Translations under genes and position numbers: made by a program | Notes under the pieces: generated by a model | The model's database searches: none | What the model saw: only the letters and a program-made list of their open reading frames with translations | What the model was told of the DNA's origin: nothing | DNA from: Burkholderiales bacterium | GTDB lineage: Bacteria; Pseudomonadota; Gammaproteobacteria; Burkholderiales; Casimicrobiaceae | Reading direction: 5' to 3' | Length of the DNA: 59,448 nucleotides | NCBI GenBank assembly: GCA_025927765.1 | Contig: JAICKU010000013.1 | Location: 1 to 59,448, forward strand | In this document: in pieces, positions 34,654-44,077 of the stretch | Layout: the number at the start of each line of letters is the position of its first letter | Position numbering within the stretch: the stretch's first letter is position 1

Positions 34654-36898
34654 GACGCGTTGGCGCGTGTTGCCGGGCGTGCGCCTGGCAGCGTTCGCAT
34701 CTTCACTCGCGATCCTCGCGGTCTGCGCCTCGTCGACACAGACGGCGACGACGCGGACCTGGGCAGCCCAGGGGGCGAGTCAATCCGTGCGTATCCTGCC
34801 CTTCGAGCCTTCGGTGACGCTCGGCCCCGGCGGCCAGACGCTGGCCGTGGTCGGTGCCGATCGAGTCGTGCTTCGCGACACCGCCAGCGGCAGCGTGCGT
34901 TACGCATTTCCCGACGCGGGCGATGCGGTCGTTTCGGTCGCCTTCAGCCCTTCGGGTTCTGTGCTTGCCGGCGTGACGCAGTCGGCGCGCATCGTACTTT
35001 GGGATGCGCAATCCGGCTTTCGCCGAGCAACGCTCGCCGGGCAGACCGATCAGGTTTCGGCGATCGCATTCAGCAACGATGGGCAGCTCCTAGCAAGCGC
35101 AGGGCGTGAAGGTTCCGTTTTCGTCTGGAACGTTGCGACCGGCCTCGCGCAACTGGCGATCAACGTCGGCAACGACGTTGTACCCGCGCTCGCGTTCAGT
35201 CCCGATGGTCGAACGCTGGCCGCAGGCGGATCGTCCTTGCGTCTTTGGGATGTGTCGACCGGCACCGCCATCTCCGCAATGAGTGCGGGGCCGGCGCAAA
35301 CCGTCGACGCGGTGCTCTTCGCTCCGGACGGCCAGACCGTGGCGGCGGTCATGGACAACGCGACCGTTGCCCTCTGGAACGTCGCGAGTTCGACCGTACG
35401 CACGCTGGCGGGTGACCGGACGGGCGTCAACGCTTTGGCGTTCACGGCGGACGGATCGGTTCTTGCGACGGGCAGTTCGAACGGTCGCGTATCACTCTGG
35501 GACACCTCCTCGGCGCGATCGCTGGGTTCGCTCGGTGGCGTGTTTGCGACTCCGATTGCCGAGCTAACCTTCGGTCCGGATGGAAGTAGCCTCGCCGTCA
35601 CGGCGGCCGATGCCCGCATCGCCGTTTTCGACGCCATCGCCGGCACCACTCGCGATGTCCTGCAGGGACACACCGACGTCGTGACCGATGTCGCGTTCGG
35701 CCTCGACGGCAAGACGCTCGTCAGTACGGCCCGCGACGGAATGACGATCCGATGGGACTTGGCGAGTGGCAAGCCCCTTTCGTCCTCGGCGGCCTTCCTG
35801 TCCCGCGCGCAAGACGCGCGGTCGACCGAATCGGCAGCGCCCACGGGGAACTCGGGTTCCATCACCGCCCCAGGTTCGTCTCCCGCCACGGTGTCGTCGG
35901 CGTCCGAGGGTACCGCTGCGCATACGGATCAGGCGAGTTCGACGAATGCTTCTCCGGGCGTAGCGAAGGGAACGGCGGTAACCAAAGCGAAGAGGCTGCC
36001 GTCGCCGCGGCGTTGGTTGGGCCTCACGGCGCTGGCGATCAGCTCCGACGGCACGACCATCGGCACGACGAGTGTCGACGGCAGCGTGCGCCTCTGGAAC
36101 CTCGCGAGCCTTCAGGTCGCCTCGAGTTTCACGCCGAGCACACGTGTCCCGTCGACGGGAATCGCATTCGCTGCCGGCGGCAAGGTGGTCAGCGTGGGCC
36201 GGGACAGCAACGTGCATATCTGGAATGCAACAGCTGGCGGCAGTGGCGTCGTGCTCCGTGGTCACGAGCAACCGATCCGTGCGGTCGCCACGAGCGCCGA
36301 CGGTGCGTGGATTGCAACTGGCGGTGAGGAAGCGCGCCTGATGCTGTGGGATGTCGCCACCGGCAAGCTCATGAGGGTCGTCATGGGGAATACGGACTTC
36401 GTGAACACGGTCGCATTCAGTCCCGACCGCAAGCTGGTTGCGGCTGCGGGGCCTGACGGACGCGTCCACATATGGAACGCGGCAACCGGCGCCCAGGTGC
36501 ACACCCTTCTCGGGCACATCGGTGAAGTCAACGTCATCGCCTTCAGTCCGGATGGCTCGGTGATCGCGAGTGCCGGACAGGACACGCGCGTTCTGATTTG
36601 GGATGTCGCGAGTGGCGAGCTGGTCCACGCGCTCGAAGGGCATCAGGCGCCGGTACGCACCATCGCGTTCACCCGAGATGGGGCGGCGCTGGCGAGCGCG
36701 GGCGAGGACACGCGAATTCTCATCTGGGATATGCACACTTTTGCGTTACGCGCCACGCTGAGCGGCGCGACGAGCTTCATCAACAGTGTAGCGTTTGCCG
36801 CAAACGGCAATCTGCTCTTTTCGGCATCCGAGAACAACGAGATTACGCGCTGGAACCTGGCTGCGGGCAGGCCCGACATGTCGGCTGGACCGAACTGA
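34628..36898 (+). CDS. Exported WD40 repeat protein, double beta-propeller
   Basis: 756 residues from ATG at 34628 (GTG at 34625 is an alternative). The N-terminus has a signal or anchor (LAAFASSLAILAVCASS). I count about fifteen WD40-type blades: eight before residue 385 (for example VSAIAFSNDGQLLASAG), then a Ser/Thr/Ala-rich linker of about 75 residues with low complexity (around 390-455), then seven more (for example VNVIAFSPDGSVIASAGQD). The count is by eye. Two propellers joined by a flexible linker suggest a scaffold or adaptor in the periplasm. It is the last gene of the glycan plus-strand set and precedes the giant gene by 36 bp. Confidence 0.88.
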   Translation: MHVTRRQGRTRWRVLPGVRLAAFASSLAILAVCASSTQTATTRTWAAQGASQSVRILPFEPSVTLGPGGQTLAVVGADRVVLRDTASGSVRYAFPDAGDAVVSVAFSPSGSVLAGVTQSARIVLWDAQSGFRRATLAGQTDQVSAIAFSNDGQLLASAGREGSVFVWNVATGLAQLAINVGNDVVPALAFSPDGRTLAAGGSSLRLWDVSTGTAISAMSAGPAQTVDAVLFAPDGQTVAAVMDNATVALWNVASSTVRTLAGDRTGVNALAFTADGSVLATGSSNGRVSLWDTSSARSLGSLGGVFATPIAELTFGPDGSSLAVTAADARIAVFDAIAGTTRDVLQGHTDVVTDVAFGLDGKTLVSTARDGMTIRWDLASGKPLSSSAAFLSRAQDARSTESAAPTGNSGSITAPGSSPATVSSASEGTAAHTDQASSTNASPGVAKGTAVTKAKRLPSPRRWLGLTALAISSDGTTIGTTSVDGSVRLWNLASLQVASSFTPSTRVPSTGIAFAAGGKVVSVGRDSNVHIWNATAGGSGVVLRGHEQPIRAVATSADGAWIATGGEEARLMLWDVATGKLMRVVMGNTDFVNTVAFSPDRKLVAAAGPDGRVHIWNAATGAQVHTLLGHIGEVNVIAFSPDGSVIASAGQDTRVLIWDVASGELVHALEGHQAPVRTIAFTRDGAALASAGEDTRILIWDMHTFALRATLSGATSFINSVAFAANGNLLFSASENNEITRWNLAAGRPDMSAGPN

Positions 36899-36934
36899 TT
36901 CGCGCGCATCACGACCGGTGACAAGCGGGCACGC

Positions 36935-39900
36935 ATGATCGAGCAAGTGAAGCGCCACAGATATGCAGCGAGGGGATGGTTCCTCCTTGTGCCGCTGCTC
37001 GTTGCCGTCGTCTGGCTGCTTCGCGTGGCATTCGCCACGATTTCGCCACCTCCGAGCGGTCCGATCCTCGTCGTAACGTCGTCACAATCGACGTACGGCG
37101 CCTATTACGCGGAAATCCTGCGCGTGGAAGGACTCAACCAGTTCGATGTCGCCGACGTCGCCAACCTGAGCGCGGCGCTACCGGGGCACGATGTCGTCGT
37201 GCTCGCGAATATGACGTTGACAGCCGCTCAGGTGAGCACGCTGACCACTTGGGTGACCAACGGCGGAAATCTCATTGCGATGGCCCCGGACCCCCAACTC
37301 GCGGGCCTGCTCGGCCTCACGGCGTCGGGAAACACGCTCACGAACGGCTATCTGCTCGTCGACAATGCGACGGCGGCAGGCAACGGCATCGTCAGCCAGA
37401 CGATGCAGTTTCACGGCACGGCCAAGGCGTTTGCCCTGAATGGCGCATCGAGCATTGCGACGCTTTACGCGACTGCGAGTGCGGCAACGACGAATCCGGC
37501 AGTCACGGTTCGCACGGCAGGACTGGGGCAGGCGGCAGCGTTCGCCTACGATCTCGCGACGTCGGTGGTTTACACACGCCAGGGCAATCCCGCGTGGGCG
37601 GCGCAGGAGCGCGACGGCTTCACGCCGATCCGGTCGGACGACAAGTTCTTCGGCGCCGCGACCGGCGATGTGCAGCCGGATTGGGTCGACCTGAACAAGG
37701 TCGCCATCCCCCAGGCGGACGAGCAGCAGCGCCTGTTCGCGAACCTCATCCTGACGATGAATGCGGCGAGGAAGCCGCTGCCTCGCTTCTGGTATTTCCC
37801 CAACGGCAAGAAGGCCGTCGTCATCATGTCCGGCGACGACCACGGGAATGGCGGTACCGCGGGTCGCTTCGACGAGTTCAATGCCGCAAGTCCGGCGAAT
37901 TGCAACGTCGCGAACTGGGAATGCGTGCGGGGCACGTCGTACGTCTATCCCGGTACCCCGCTGACCAACGCGCAGGCTGCCACCTACGTCTCGGAAGGGT
38001 TCGAGGTCGGCCTCCACATCACGACCGATTGCACCGACTTCACGGCGTCATCGCTCGAGACGACTTACCAGCAGCAACTCGCAGCCTGGTCGTCGCAATA
38101 CACGTCGCTTCCGTCACCGATCACGATGCGCCACCACTGCATTGTCTGGAGCGACTGGCTGACCGCGGCCAGGACGGAGCTTGCCCACGGCATCCGGCTC
38201 GACGTCTCGTATTACTTCTGGCCGCCCGGCTGGGTCAACAACGTTCCCGGTCTCTTTACCGGCTCCGCCATGCCGATGCGCCTCGCCGACCTCGACGGCA
38301 CGCTGATCGACGTGTACGAGGCGACGACGCAGATGACCGACGAATCGGGGCAGACGTACCCGTTCACGATCGACACACTGCTCGATCGTGCGCTCGGTCC
38401 CGAGGGCTACTACGGCGTCTATACCGTCAACGCGCATACGGATTCGGCACAGTCGGACGTGGCCGATGCCGTTCTCGCATCGGCGCAGTCGCGCAAGGTT
38501 CCGATCGTGTCGAGCGCGCAAATGCTCACGTGGCTCGACGCGCGCAATAACTCGTCGTTCGGCTCGCTCAATTGGAGCAACGGCACGCTCTCGTTCACCG
38601 TCAATGCCGACCCTAAGGCGAACGGCCTGCAAGCGATGCTTCCGCGGCAGTCGTCGGCGGGTCTGATCAGCGCTCTGACACGCAACGGATCGCCGGTGAC
38701 GCTTGGATTTTCGACCGTCAAAGGGATCCAATACGCCACGTTCGATGCATCTGCGGGCGGAAGTTTCGTTGCGACGTATGCTGCCGACAACACGCCACCG
38801 TTGATATCGGCTACGTCGCCGTCGGCAGGCGCCACGGGAGTGAGCACAATCGCGCGGGTCACAGCGACCTTCAACGAGCCGATCGATCCTTCAACGGTCG
38901 CGACGACCACGTTCCAACTGCTGGATCCGGCCGGCAATCCGGTACCGGCTACGGTGAGCTACGACGGGTCGAGCCTGACGGCGACGTTGGCGCCAACGAA
39001 CGCGTTGGCGGGCACTTCGATTTACAAGGCCACCGTCAAGGGTGGCGCAGGTGGCGTCAAGGACACGTCGGGGAACGCCCTCGCGAGCGATTTCACCTGG
39101 TCGTTTACAACCGCAGCCGCGCTAACCTGTCCATGCAGCGTATGGCCGGCGTCGGCCGTTCCGGCGAATCCATCCGTGAACGATCCGGGACCCGTCGAAC
39201 TGGGCGTCAAATTCAGATCCGATGTAGCGGGCTCGATCACCGGTGTGCGGTTCTACAAGGGTACGGGCAACACGGGGACGCACATTGGCAACCTGTGGAG
39301 CAGCACCGGGCAGCTGCTGGCCACCGCGACGTTCACGAACGAATCGGCAACGGGCTGGCAGCAGGTGACGTTCGCATCGCCGGTCGCGATAACCGCGAAT
39401 ACCGTTTATGTCGCCTCCTACTTTGCGCCGAGCGGGCATTACGCCGGCGACAACAATTTCTTCCTGAACGGGGGCGTCGACAATCCGCCGATGCATCTGC
39501 TGCAGGATGGCGTCGGCGGCGGTGACGGCGTCTACGTTTACGGGTCATCCAGCGGCTTTCCGACGAACACGTTTTCGTCGAGCAATTACTGGGTCGACGT
39601 CCTGTTCGTCCCCTCGTCGGGGGGTGGGGGCGACACGACACCGCCCACGGTCGCAAGCCAATCGCCATCGCCGGGCGCGACGGGAATCGCTACCGGCGCG
39701 ATCGTGACCGCGACGTTCAGCGAGCCGTTGGACGCGACGACCGTCACCAACTCGACGTTCCAGTTGGCCGGGACCGGCGGGGCTGTGGCTGCGACAGTCA
39801 CTTATGACGCGCCGTCGCTGACTGCGCGGCTGACACCGACCGCGGCACTGGCTGCGAGCACGACTTACACGGCAACCTTGGTAGGCGCACCCACGACCCC

Positions 39901-42900
39901 GAATATCAAAGACTCGGCCGGCAATGCACTGGCGTCGAACGTCAGCTGGTCGTTCACGACGGGCGCGGGGTCGGGTGGCGTGTGCGCATCGCCGCCAAAC
40001 GCGATCGTCGCGGAGAACTGCCAGACGGGAAGCCCGGCGAGCGAGTGGGACATCAGCGGCGCGGGCGATTCGACGATCCAAGGCTTCGCGACGGATATCA
40101 GCGTCAATCGCGGCTCGACCATCTCGTTCAAGGTCAACAGCACGAGCACAGCCAACTTCCGCTTCGACATCTATCGCATCGGCTACTACGGCGGAATGGG
40201 TGCGCGCAAGGTCGATTCCGTTCAGCCTACAGCCGCGCAGATTTCCGCATCGCAGCATCAGCCGGCATGCCTCGTCGACCAACGCATCGATGCGACGACG
40301 GGAACGACGTCGGGACTCATCGACTGCGGCAACTGGAGCGTCTCGGGTTCGTGGGCCGTGCCGCAGACGGCCGTGTCCGGTGTATACATTGCGCGTATCG
40401 TGCGCACTGACACGGGTGGCGACAGCCACATCTTGTTCGTCGTTCGCGACGATCTTAGTACGTCGGATCTCCTGTTCGAAACGTCTGACACCACATGGCA
40501 GGCGTACAACCAGTACGGGGGCAACTCCCTTTACGTAGGACAACCCGCGGGTCGCGCTTACAAGGTCAGCTACAACCGGCCGATTACGACGCGGGCGACG
40601 AGCGCCGAAGACTACTTCTTCAATGCCGAGTACCCGATGGTGCGCTGGCTCGAGGCCAACGGGTACAACGTGAGCTATGCGAGCGGCGTCGACGGCGACC
40701 GCTTCGGGAACCTGATCCGAAACCACAAGACGTTCCTTTCCGTCGGTCACGACGAATACTGGTCAGGCGCACAACGCGCGAATGTCGAGGCGGCGCGCAA
40801 CGCCGGCGTCAACCTCGCCTTCTTCAGCGGCAACGAAATCTTCTGGAAGACACGCTACGAGGCGAGCATCGACGGATCGAACACGAGCTACCGCACGCTG
40901 GTTTCGTACAAGGAAACGCACGCGAATGCCGTCATCGATCCGCAGGATCCGCCCACATGGACCGGGACGTGGCGAGACCCGCGCTTCAGCCCGCCCGCTG
41001 ACGGAGGACGCCCTGAAAACGCACTGTCCGGAACGATCTTCGTCGTCAACGGCCCGCGCAATGACACGATCACGGTGCCGGATACCGACGGCAAGATGCG
41101 ATTCTGGCGTAACACGAGCATCGCAACGCTCGCCGCGGGTCAGACCGCGAACCTCCCAGCCGGCACGCTTGGTGCCGAATGGGACCAGGATGCCGACAAT
41201 GGCTTCCGTCCCCCCGGCCTCATCCGACTGTCATCGACCACGCTGACGCTCAGTGGCTCGTGGCTGCTGCAGGACTTTGGTTCGACTTACGGCAGTGGCA
41301 CTGCAACGCATCATTTGACGCTTTACCGTCATAGCAGCGGGGCGCTCGTCTTCGGGGCCGGCACGTATCAGTGGTCGTGGGGACTCGATTCGAATCACGA
41401 TCGAGGTTCTGGGGCGCCCGATGCGAGGATGCAACAGGCAACCGTGAACTTGCTCGCCGACATGCACGTGCAGCCCCCGAACCTGCAGCCCGGCTTGATC
41501 GCTGCATCGGCCTCGACGGACACGACGGCGCCCGTATCGGCAATCACATTGCCGGCCGGCGGAGCGAGCCTCACATCCGGAGTACCGATTACGGTCACCG
41601 GCACGGCCAGCGACACGGGCGGTGGTGTCGTGGGCGGCGTCGAGGTCTCCGTCGATGGCGGTACGACGTGGCATCCGGCGACGAGCGGCCGCGCGAGCTG
41701 GACGTATTCATGGACGCCGCAAGGCAACTTCTCGACCACGATCAAGAGCCGTGCCGTCGACGACAGCGGTAACATCGAGGCACCCGGCGCGGGCGTCAGC
41801 GTGACGGTGGGCGCGGGGTCCGGTGGTGGCGGATGCCCATGCAGTGTCTGGTCGGCGTCGACGGTCCCCGGCAACCCCAACGAATCCGATACGCAGTCGG
41901 TCAATCTCGGTGTCAAGTTTACTGCGGACACGAACGGTTCCATTACGGCAATCCGCTTCTACAAGGGTAGCGGCAATACCGGCACGCACATCGGCAGCCT
42001 TTGGACGAGTACCGGACAGTTGCTCGCGAGCGCCACATTCACCGGCGAAACTGCAAGCGGCTGGCAGCAGGTCAATTTCTCGTCGCCGGTCTCAATCACC
42101 GCGGGCGCGGTTTACGTTGCGTCGTACCTCGCGCCTGCCGGTCATTACGCGGCCGACGTCAACTTCTTTGCGACAGCAGGTGTGGATGCACCGCCCTTGC
42201 ACCTGCTGAAGAACGGCGCGAGCGGTGGCAACGGCGTCTACGCGTACAGCTCAATCAATACTTTCCCGAGTTCGACGTTCAACTCGACCAACTACTGGGT
42301 TGACGTCGTGTTCACATCGACTGGTACCGATTCGACGCCACCTATGGTGACCACGATGTCTCCGGCAAGCGGGGCGACCGGCATCGCAGTGGGAACGGCC
42401 GTCACGGCGACCTTCAGCGAAGCGATCGATCCGACGACCGTGTCCGGTTCGACGTTCTTCCTGCGCGACGCGTCCCAACAGACCCTCCCGGCGACCGTCA
42501 CGTACGACGGGACGACGCGCACTGCAAGGCTGCAGCCGAATGCGGCATTGACAACGTCGGCGACCTACACCGCAACGGTCGTCGGGGGTACGACCGACCC
42601 GCGGGTGAAAGATCTCGCCGGCAACGCACTTACGGCGAGCGTCACCTGGTCGTTCACGACGAGCGCGTCGACCGATACGACGCCGCCGACGGTGACGACG
42701 ACGTCGCCGGCGAACGGGGCCACCGGCGTGAGCGGCACGGCAACCGTCAGCGCGACGTTCAGCGAGGCGATGGATCCGTCGACGATCACTGCGAGCACGT
42801 TCATGTTGACGCCTTCCGGCGGCTCGCCGGTCGCGGCGAATGTGACATACAACACCGCGAACTTCACGGCAACGCTGACGCCGGCGAGCGCACTTGCGGG

Positions 42901-44011
42901 CAACACGACCTACACGGCAACCGTCGTCGGCGGCGCGATTGATCCGCGCGCGAAGGACGTCGCGGGGAATGCCCTCGCAGCCAACGCGAGCTGGTCGTTC
43001 ACGACCGGTGACACCACGCCGCCGACCATCACTGTAACCTCGCCTGTCGCTGGCGCCGTAGGGGTCAGCGGGACGGCCAACGTCTCCGCGACCTTCAGCG
43101 AGGCGATGAACTCGGCGACGATCAACACGACGACGTTCGTGCTGCGCGACGCAGGCAACAACGTCGTCTCCGCGACGGTCAGTTACAACGCGACGTCACA
43201 TGTCGCCACGCTGAATCCGACGCCCACGCTCACTGCTGGAGCCACATACACGGCAACGATTATCGGCGGACCCTCGGGCGTCACGGACGCGGCCGGCAAC
43301 TCGCTCGTCGCCAACAAGGTGTGGTCGTTCACGATACTGGCAGACACCACGGGACCGACGGTCACGAAGACGTCGCCAGTGGCCGGCGCAACCGGCATCA
43401 GTCGCTCGACGAACGTCACTGCCACGTTCAGCGAAGCGATGGATGCGACGACGATCACGACCGGAACGTTCGTGCTCCGCGATCCGGGCGGATCGCTCGT
43501 CAGTGCAACGGTGAGCTACAACGCAACCTCGCACGTCGCAACGCTCAACCCCGCTGCGTCGCTGGCCTACGGCACGAACTACAGCGCGACGGTGTCGAGC
43601 GGTAGCGGCGGCGTCAAGGACACGTCCGGCAATCCGATGTCGGCCGACGTGACCTGGACATTCCAGACCGTGTTCGATACGACGCCGCCAACGGTCACGT
43701 CGACTTCGCCGAAGAACGGCACGACAGGAGTGAGCAGGACCGCGAGCGTGTCGGCAACGTTCAGCGAAGCTGTCGATCCCGCTACAGTCAATGGCAGCAC
43801 CGTCACGCTCGTCAATACGGTGACGGGTGCGCCGATCGCTGGAACGGTGTCGCTGAGCACGAATCAGCGAACGGCCACGTTCAAGTCGTCGACATCGCTC
43901 GCGGCCGGTACGCAGTTCACCGCGCGCATCGTCGGCGGCGCGAACGGCGTCACGGATCTTTCCGGCAACCCGCTGGCCAGCGATTTCGTCTGGAGCTTCA
44001 CCACTCGCTGA
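36935..44011 (+). CDS. Giant exported multidomain protein: deacetylase-like, DUF4082 x2, dimethylformamidase-beta-like, Ig-like repeats
   Basis: 2358 residues. An N-terminal membrane or signal segment (about 15-36) is followed by a glutamine-amidotransferase-like region (about 42-250), a polysaccharide-deacetylase-like region (about 285-540, VVIMSGDDHGNGG and FEVGLHITTD), an Ig-like domain (about 620-728), DUF4082 (about 731-890, CPCSVWPAS), Ig-like (about 900-1005), an N,N-dimethylformamidase beta-subunit-like domain (about 1015-1520, LSVGHDEYWSGAQR and FFSGNEIFWKTR), an Ig-like region with SVDGGTTWHPA, a second DUF4082 (about 1633-1790), then five Ig-like repeats to the end. It may process or bind the extracellular polysaccharide. 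Catalytic status is unproven. Gene at 44078 follows. Confidence 0.88.
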   Translation: MIEQVKRHRYAARGWFLLVPLLVAVVWLLRVAFATISPPPSGPILVVTSSQSTYGAYYAEILRVEGLNQFDVADVANLSAALPGHDVVVLANMTLTAAQVSTLTTWVTNGGNLIAMAPDPQLAGLLGLTASGNTLTNGYLLVDNATAAGNGIVSQTMQFHGTAKAFALNGASSIATLYATASAATTNPAVTVRTAGLGQAAAFAYDLATSVVYTRQGNPAWAAQERDGFTPIRSDDKFFGAATGDVQPDWVDLNKVAIPQADEQQRLFANLILTMNAARKPLPRFWYFPNGKKAVVIMSGDDHGNGGTAGRFDEFNAASPANCNVANWECVRGTSYVYPGTPLTNAQAATYVSEGFEVGLHITTDCTDFTASSLETTYQQQLAAWSSQYTSLPSPITMRHHCIVWSDWLTAARTELAHGIRLDVSYYFWPPGWVNNVPGLFTGSAMPMRLADLDGTLIDVYEATTQMTDESGQTYPFTIDTLLDRALGPEGYYGVYTVNAHTDSAQSDVADAVLASAQSRKVPIVSSAQMLTWLDARNNSSFGSLNWSNGTLSFTVNADPKANGLQAMLPRQSSAGLISALTRNGSPVTLGFSTVKGIQYATFDASAGGSFVATYAADNTPPLISATSPSAGATGVSTIARVTATFNEPIDPSTVATTTFQLLDPAGNPVPATVSYDGSSLTATLAPTNALAGTSIYKATVKGGAGGVKDTSGNALASDFTWSFTTAAALTCPCSVWPASAVPANPSVNDPGPVELGVKFRSDVAGSITGVRFYKGTGNTGTHIGNLWSSTGQLLATATFTNESATGWQQVTFASPVAITANTVYVASYFAPSGHYAGDNNFFLNGGVDNPPMHLLQDGVGGGDGVYVYGSSSGFPTNTFSSSNYWVDVLFVPSSGGGGDTTPPTVASQSPSPGATGIATGAIVTATFSEPLDATTVTNSTFQLAGTGGAVAATVTYDAPSLTARLTPTAALAASTTYTATLVGAPTTPNIKDSAGNALASNVSWSFTTGAGSGGVCASPPNAIVAENCQTGSPASEWDISGAGDSTIQGFATDISVNRGSTISFKVNSTSTANFRFDIYRIGYYGGMGARKVDSVQPTAAQISASQHQPACLVDQRIDATTGTTSGLIDCGNWSVSGSWAVPQTAVSGVYIARIVRTDTGGDSHILFVVRDDLSTSDLLFETSDTTWQAYNQYGGNSLYVGQPAGRAYKVSYNRPITTRATSAEDYFFNAEYPMVRWLEANGYNVSYASGVDGDRFGNLIRNHKTFLSVGHDEYWSGAQRANVEAARNAGVNLAFFSGNEIFWKTRYEASIDGSNTSYRTLVSYKETHANAVIDPQDPPTWTGTWRDPRFSPPADGGRPENALSGTIFVVNGPRNDTITVPDTDGKMRFWRNTSIATLAAGQTANLPAGTLGAEWDQDADNGFRPPGLIRLSSTTLTLSGSWLLQDFGSTYGSGTATHHLTLYRHSSGALVFGAGTYQWSWGLDSNHDRGSGAPDARMQQATVNLLADMHVQPPNLQPGLIAASASTDTTAPVSAITLPAGGASLTSGVPITVTGTASDTGGGVVGGVEVSVDGGTTWHPATSGRASWTYSWTPQGNFSTTIKSRAVDDSGNIEAPGAGVSVTVGAGSGGGGCPCSVWSASTVPGNPNESDTQSVNLGVKFTADTNGSITAIRFYKGSGNTGTHIGSLWTSTGQLLASATFTGETASGWQQVNFSSPVSITAGAVYVASYLAPAGHYAADVNFFATAGVDAPPLHLLKNGASGGNGVYAYSSINTFPSSTFNSTNYWVDVVFTSTGTDSTPPMVTTMSPASGATGIAVGTAVTATFSEAIDPTTVSGSTFFLRDASQQTLPATVTYDGTTRTARLQPNAALTTSATYTATVVGGTTDPRVKDLAGNALTASVTWSFTTSASTDTTPPTVTTTSPANGATGVSGTATVSATFSEAMDPSTITASTFMLTPSGGSPVAANVTYNTANFTATLTPASALAGNTTYTATVVGGAIDPRAKDVAGNALAANASWSFTTGDTTPPTITVTSPVAGAVGVSGTANVSATFSEAMNSATINTTTFVLRDAGNNVVSATVSYNATSHVATLNPTPTLTAGATYTATIIGGPSGVTDAAGNSLVANKVWSFTILADTTGPTVTKTSPVAGATGISRSTNVTATFSEAMDATTITTGTFVLRDPGGSLVSATVSYNATSHVATLNPAASLAYGTNYSATVSSGSGGVKDTSGNPMSADVTWTFQTVFDTTPPTVTSTSPKNGTTGVSRTASVSATFSEAVDPATVNGSTVTLVNTVTGAPIAGTVSLSTNQRTATFKSSTSLAAGTQFTARIVGGANGVTDLSGNPLASDFVWSFTTR
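42337..44011 (+). repeat. Five tandem Ig-like (SbsA/Big_5 type) coding repeats
   Basis: Within the giant gene, about 330-bp units starting near 42337, 42670, 43012, 43347 and 43674. Each encodes a pattern like TPPTVT.TSPA.GATGVS, then VSATFSEAMD, and ends in WSFTT. Two related units lie earlier in the gene, near 38790 and 39633. Unit identity is moderate, so this is old domain duplication, not a recent expansion. Confidence 0.75.
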
Positions 44012-44038
44012 CGCGACTCTCTTAGAGGGGACGCGTCA
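44009..44038 (+). terminator. Hairpin overlapping the stop of the giant gene
   Basis: TGACGCG (44009-44015) pairs with CGCGTCA (44032-44038), enclosing CTCT/AGAG as an inner stem (44017-44027). The stop codon lies in the left arm. There is no long T-run after it, so termination or mRNA end protection is uncertain. Confidence 0.4.
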
Positions 44039-44077
44039 GTCGCCCCGTTTGTTCGCAATCCTCCAGGGAGGAGCGAA

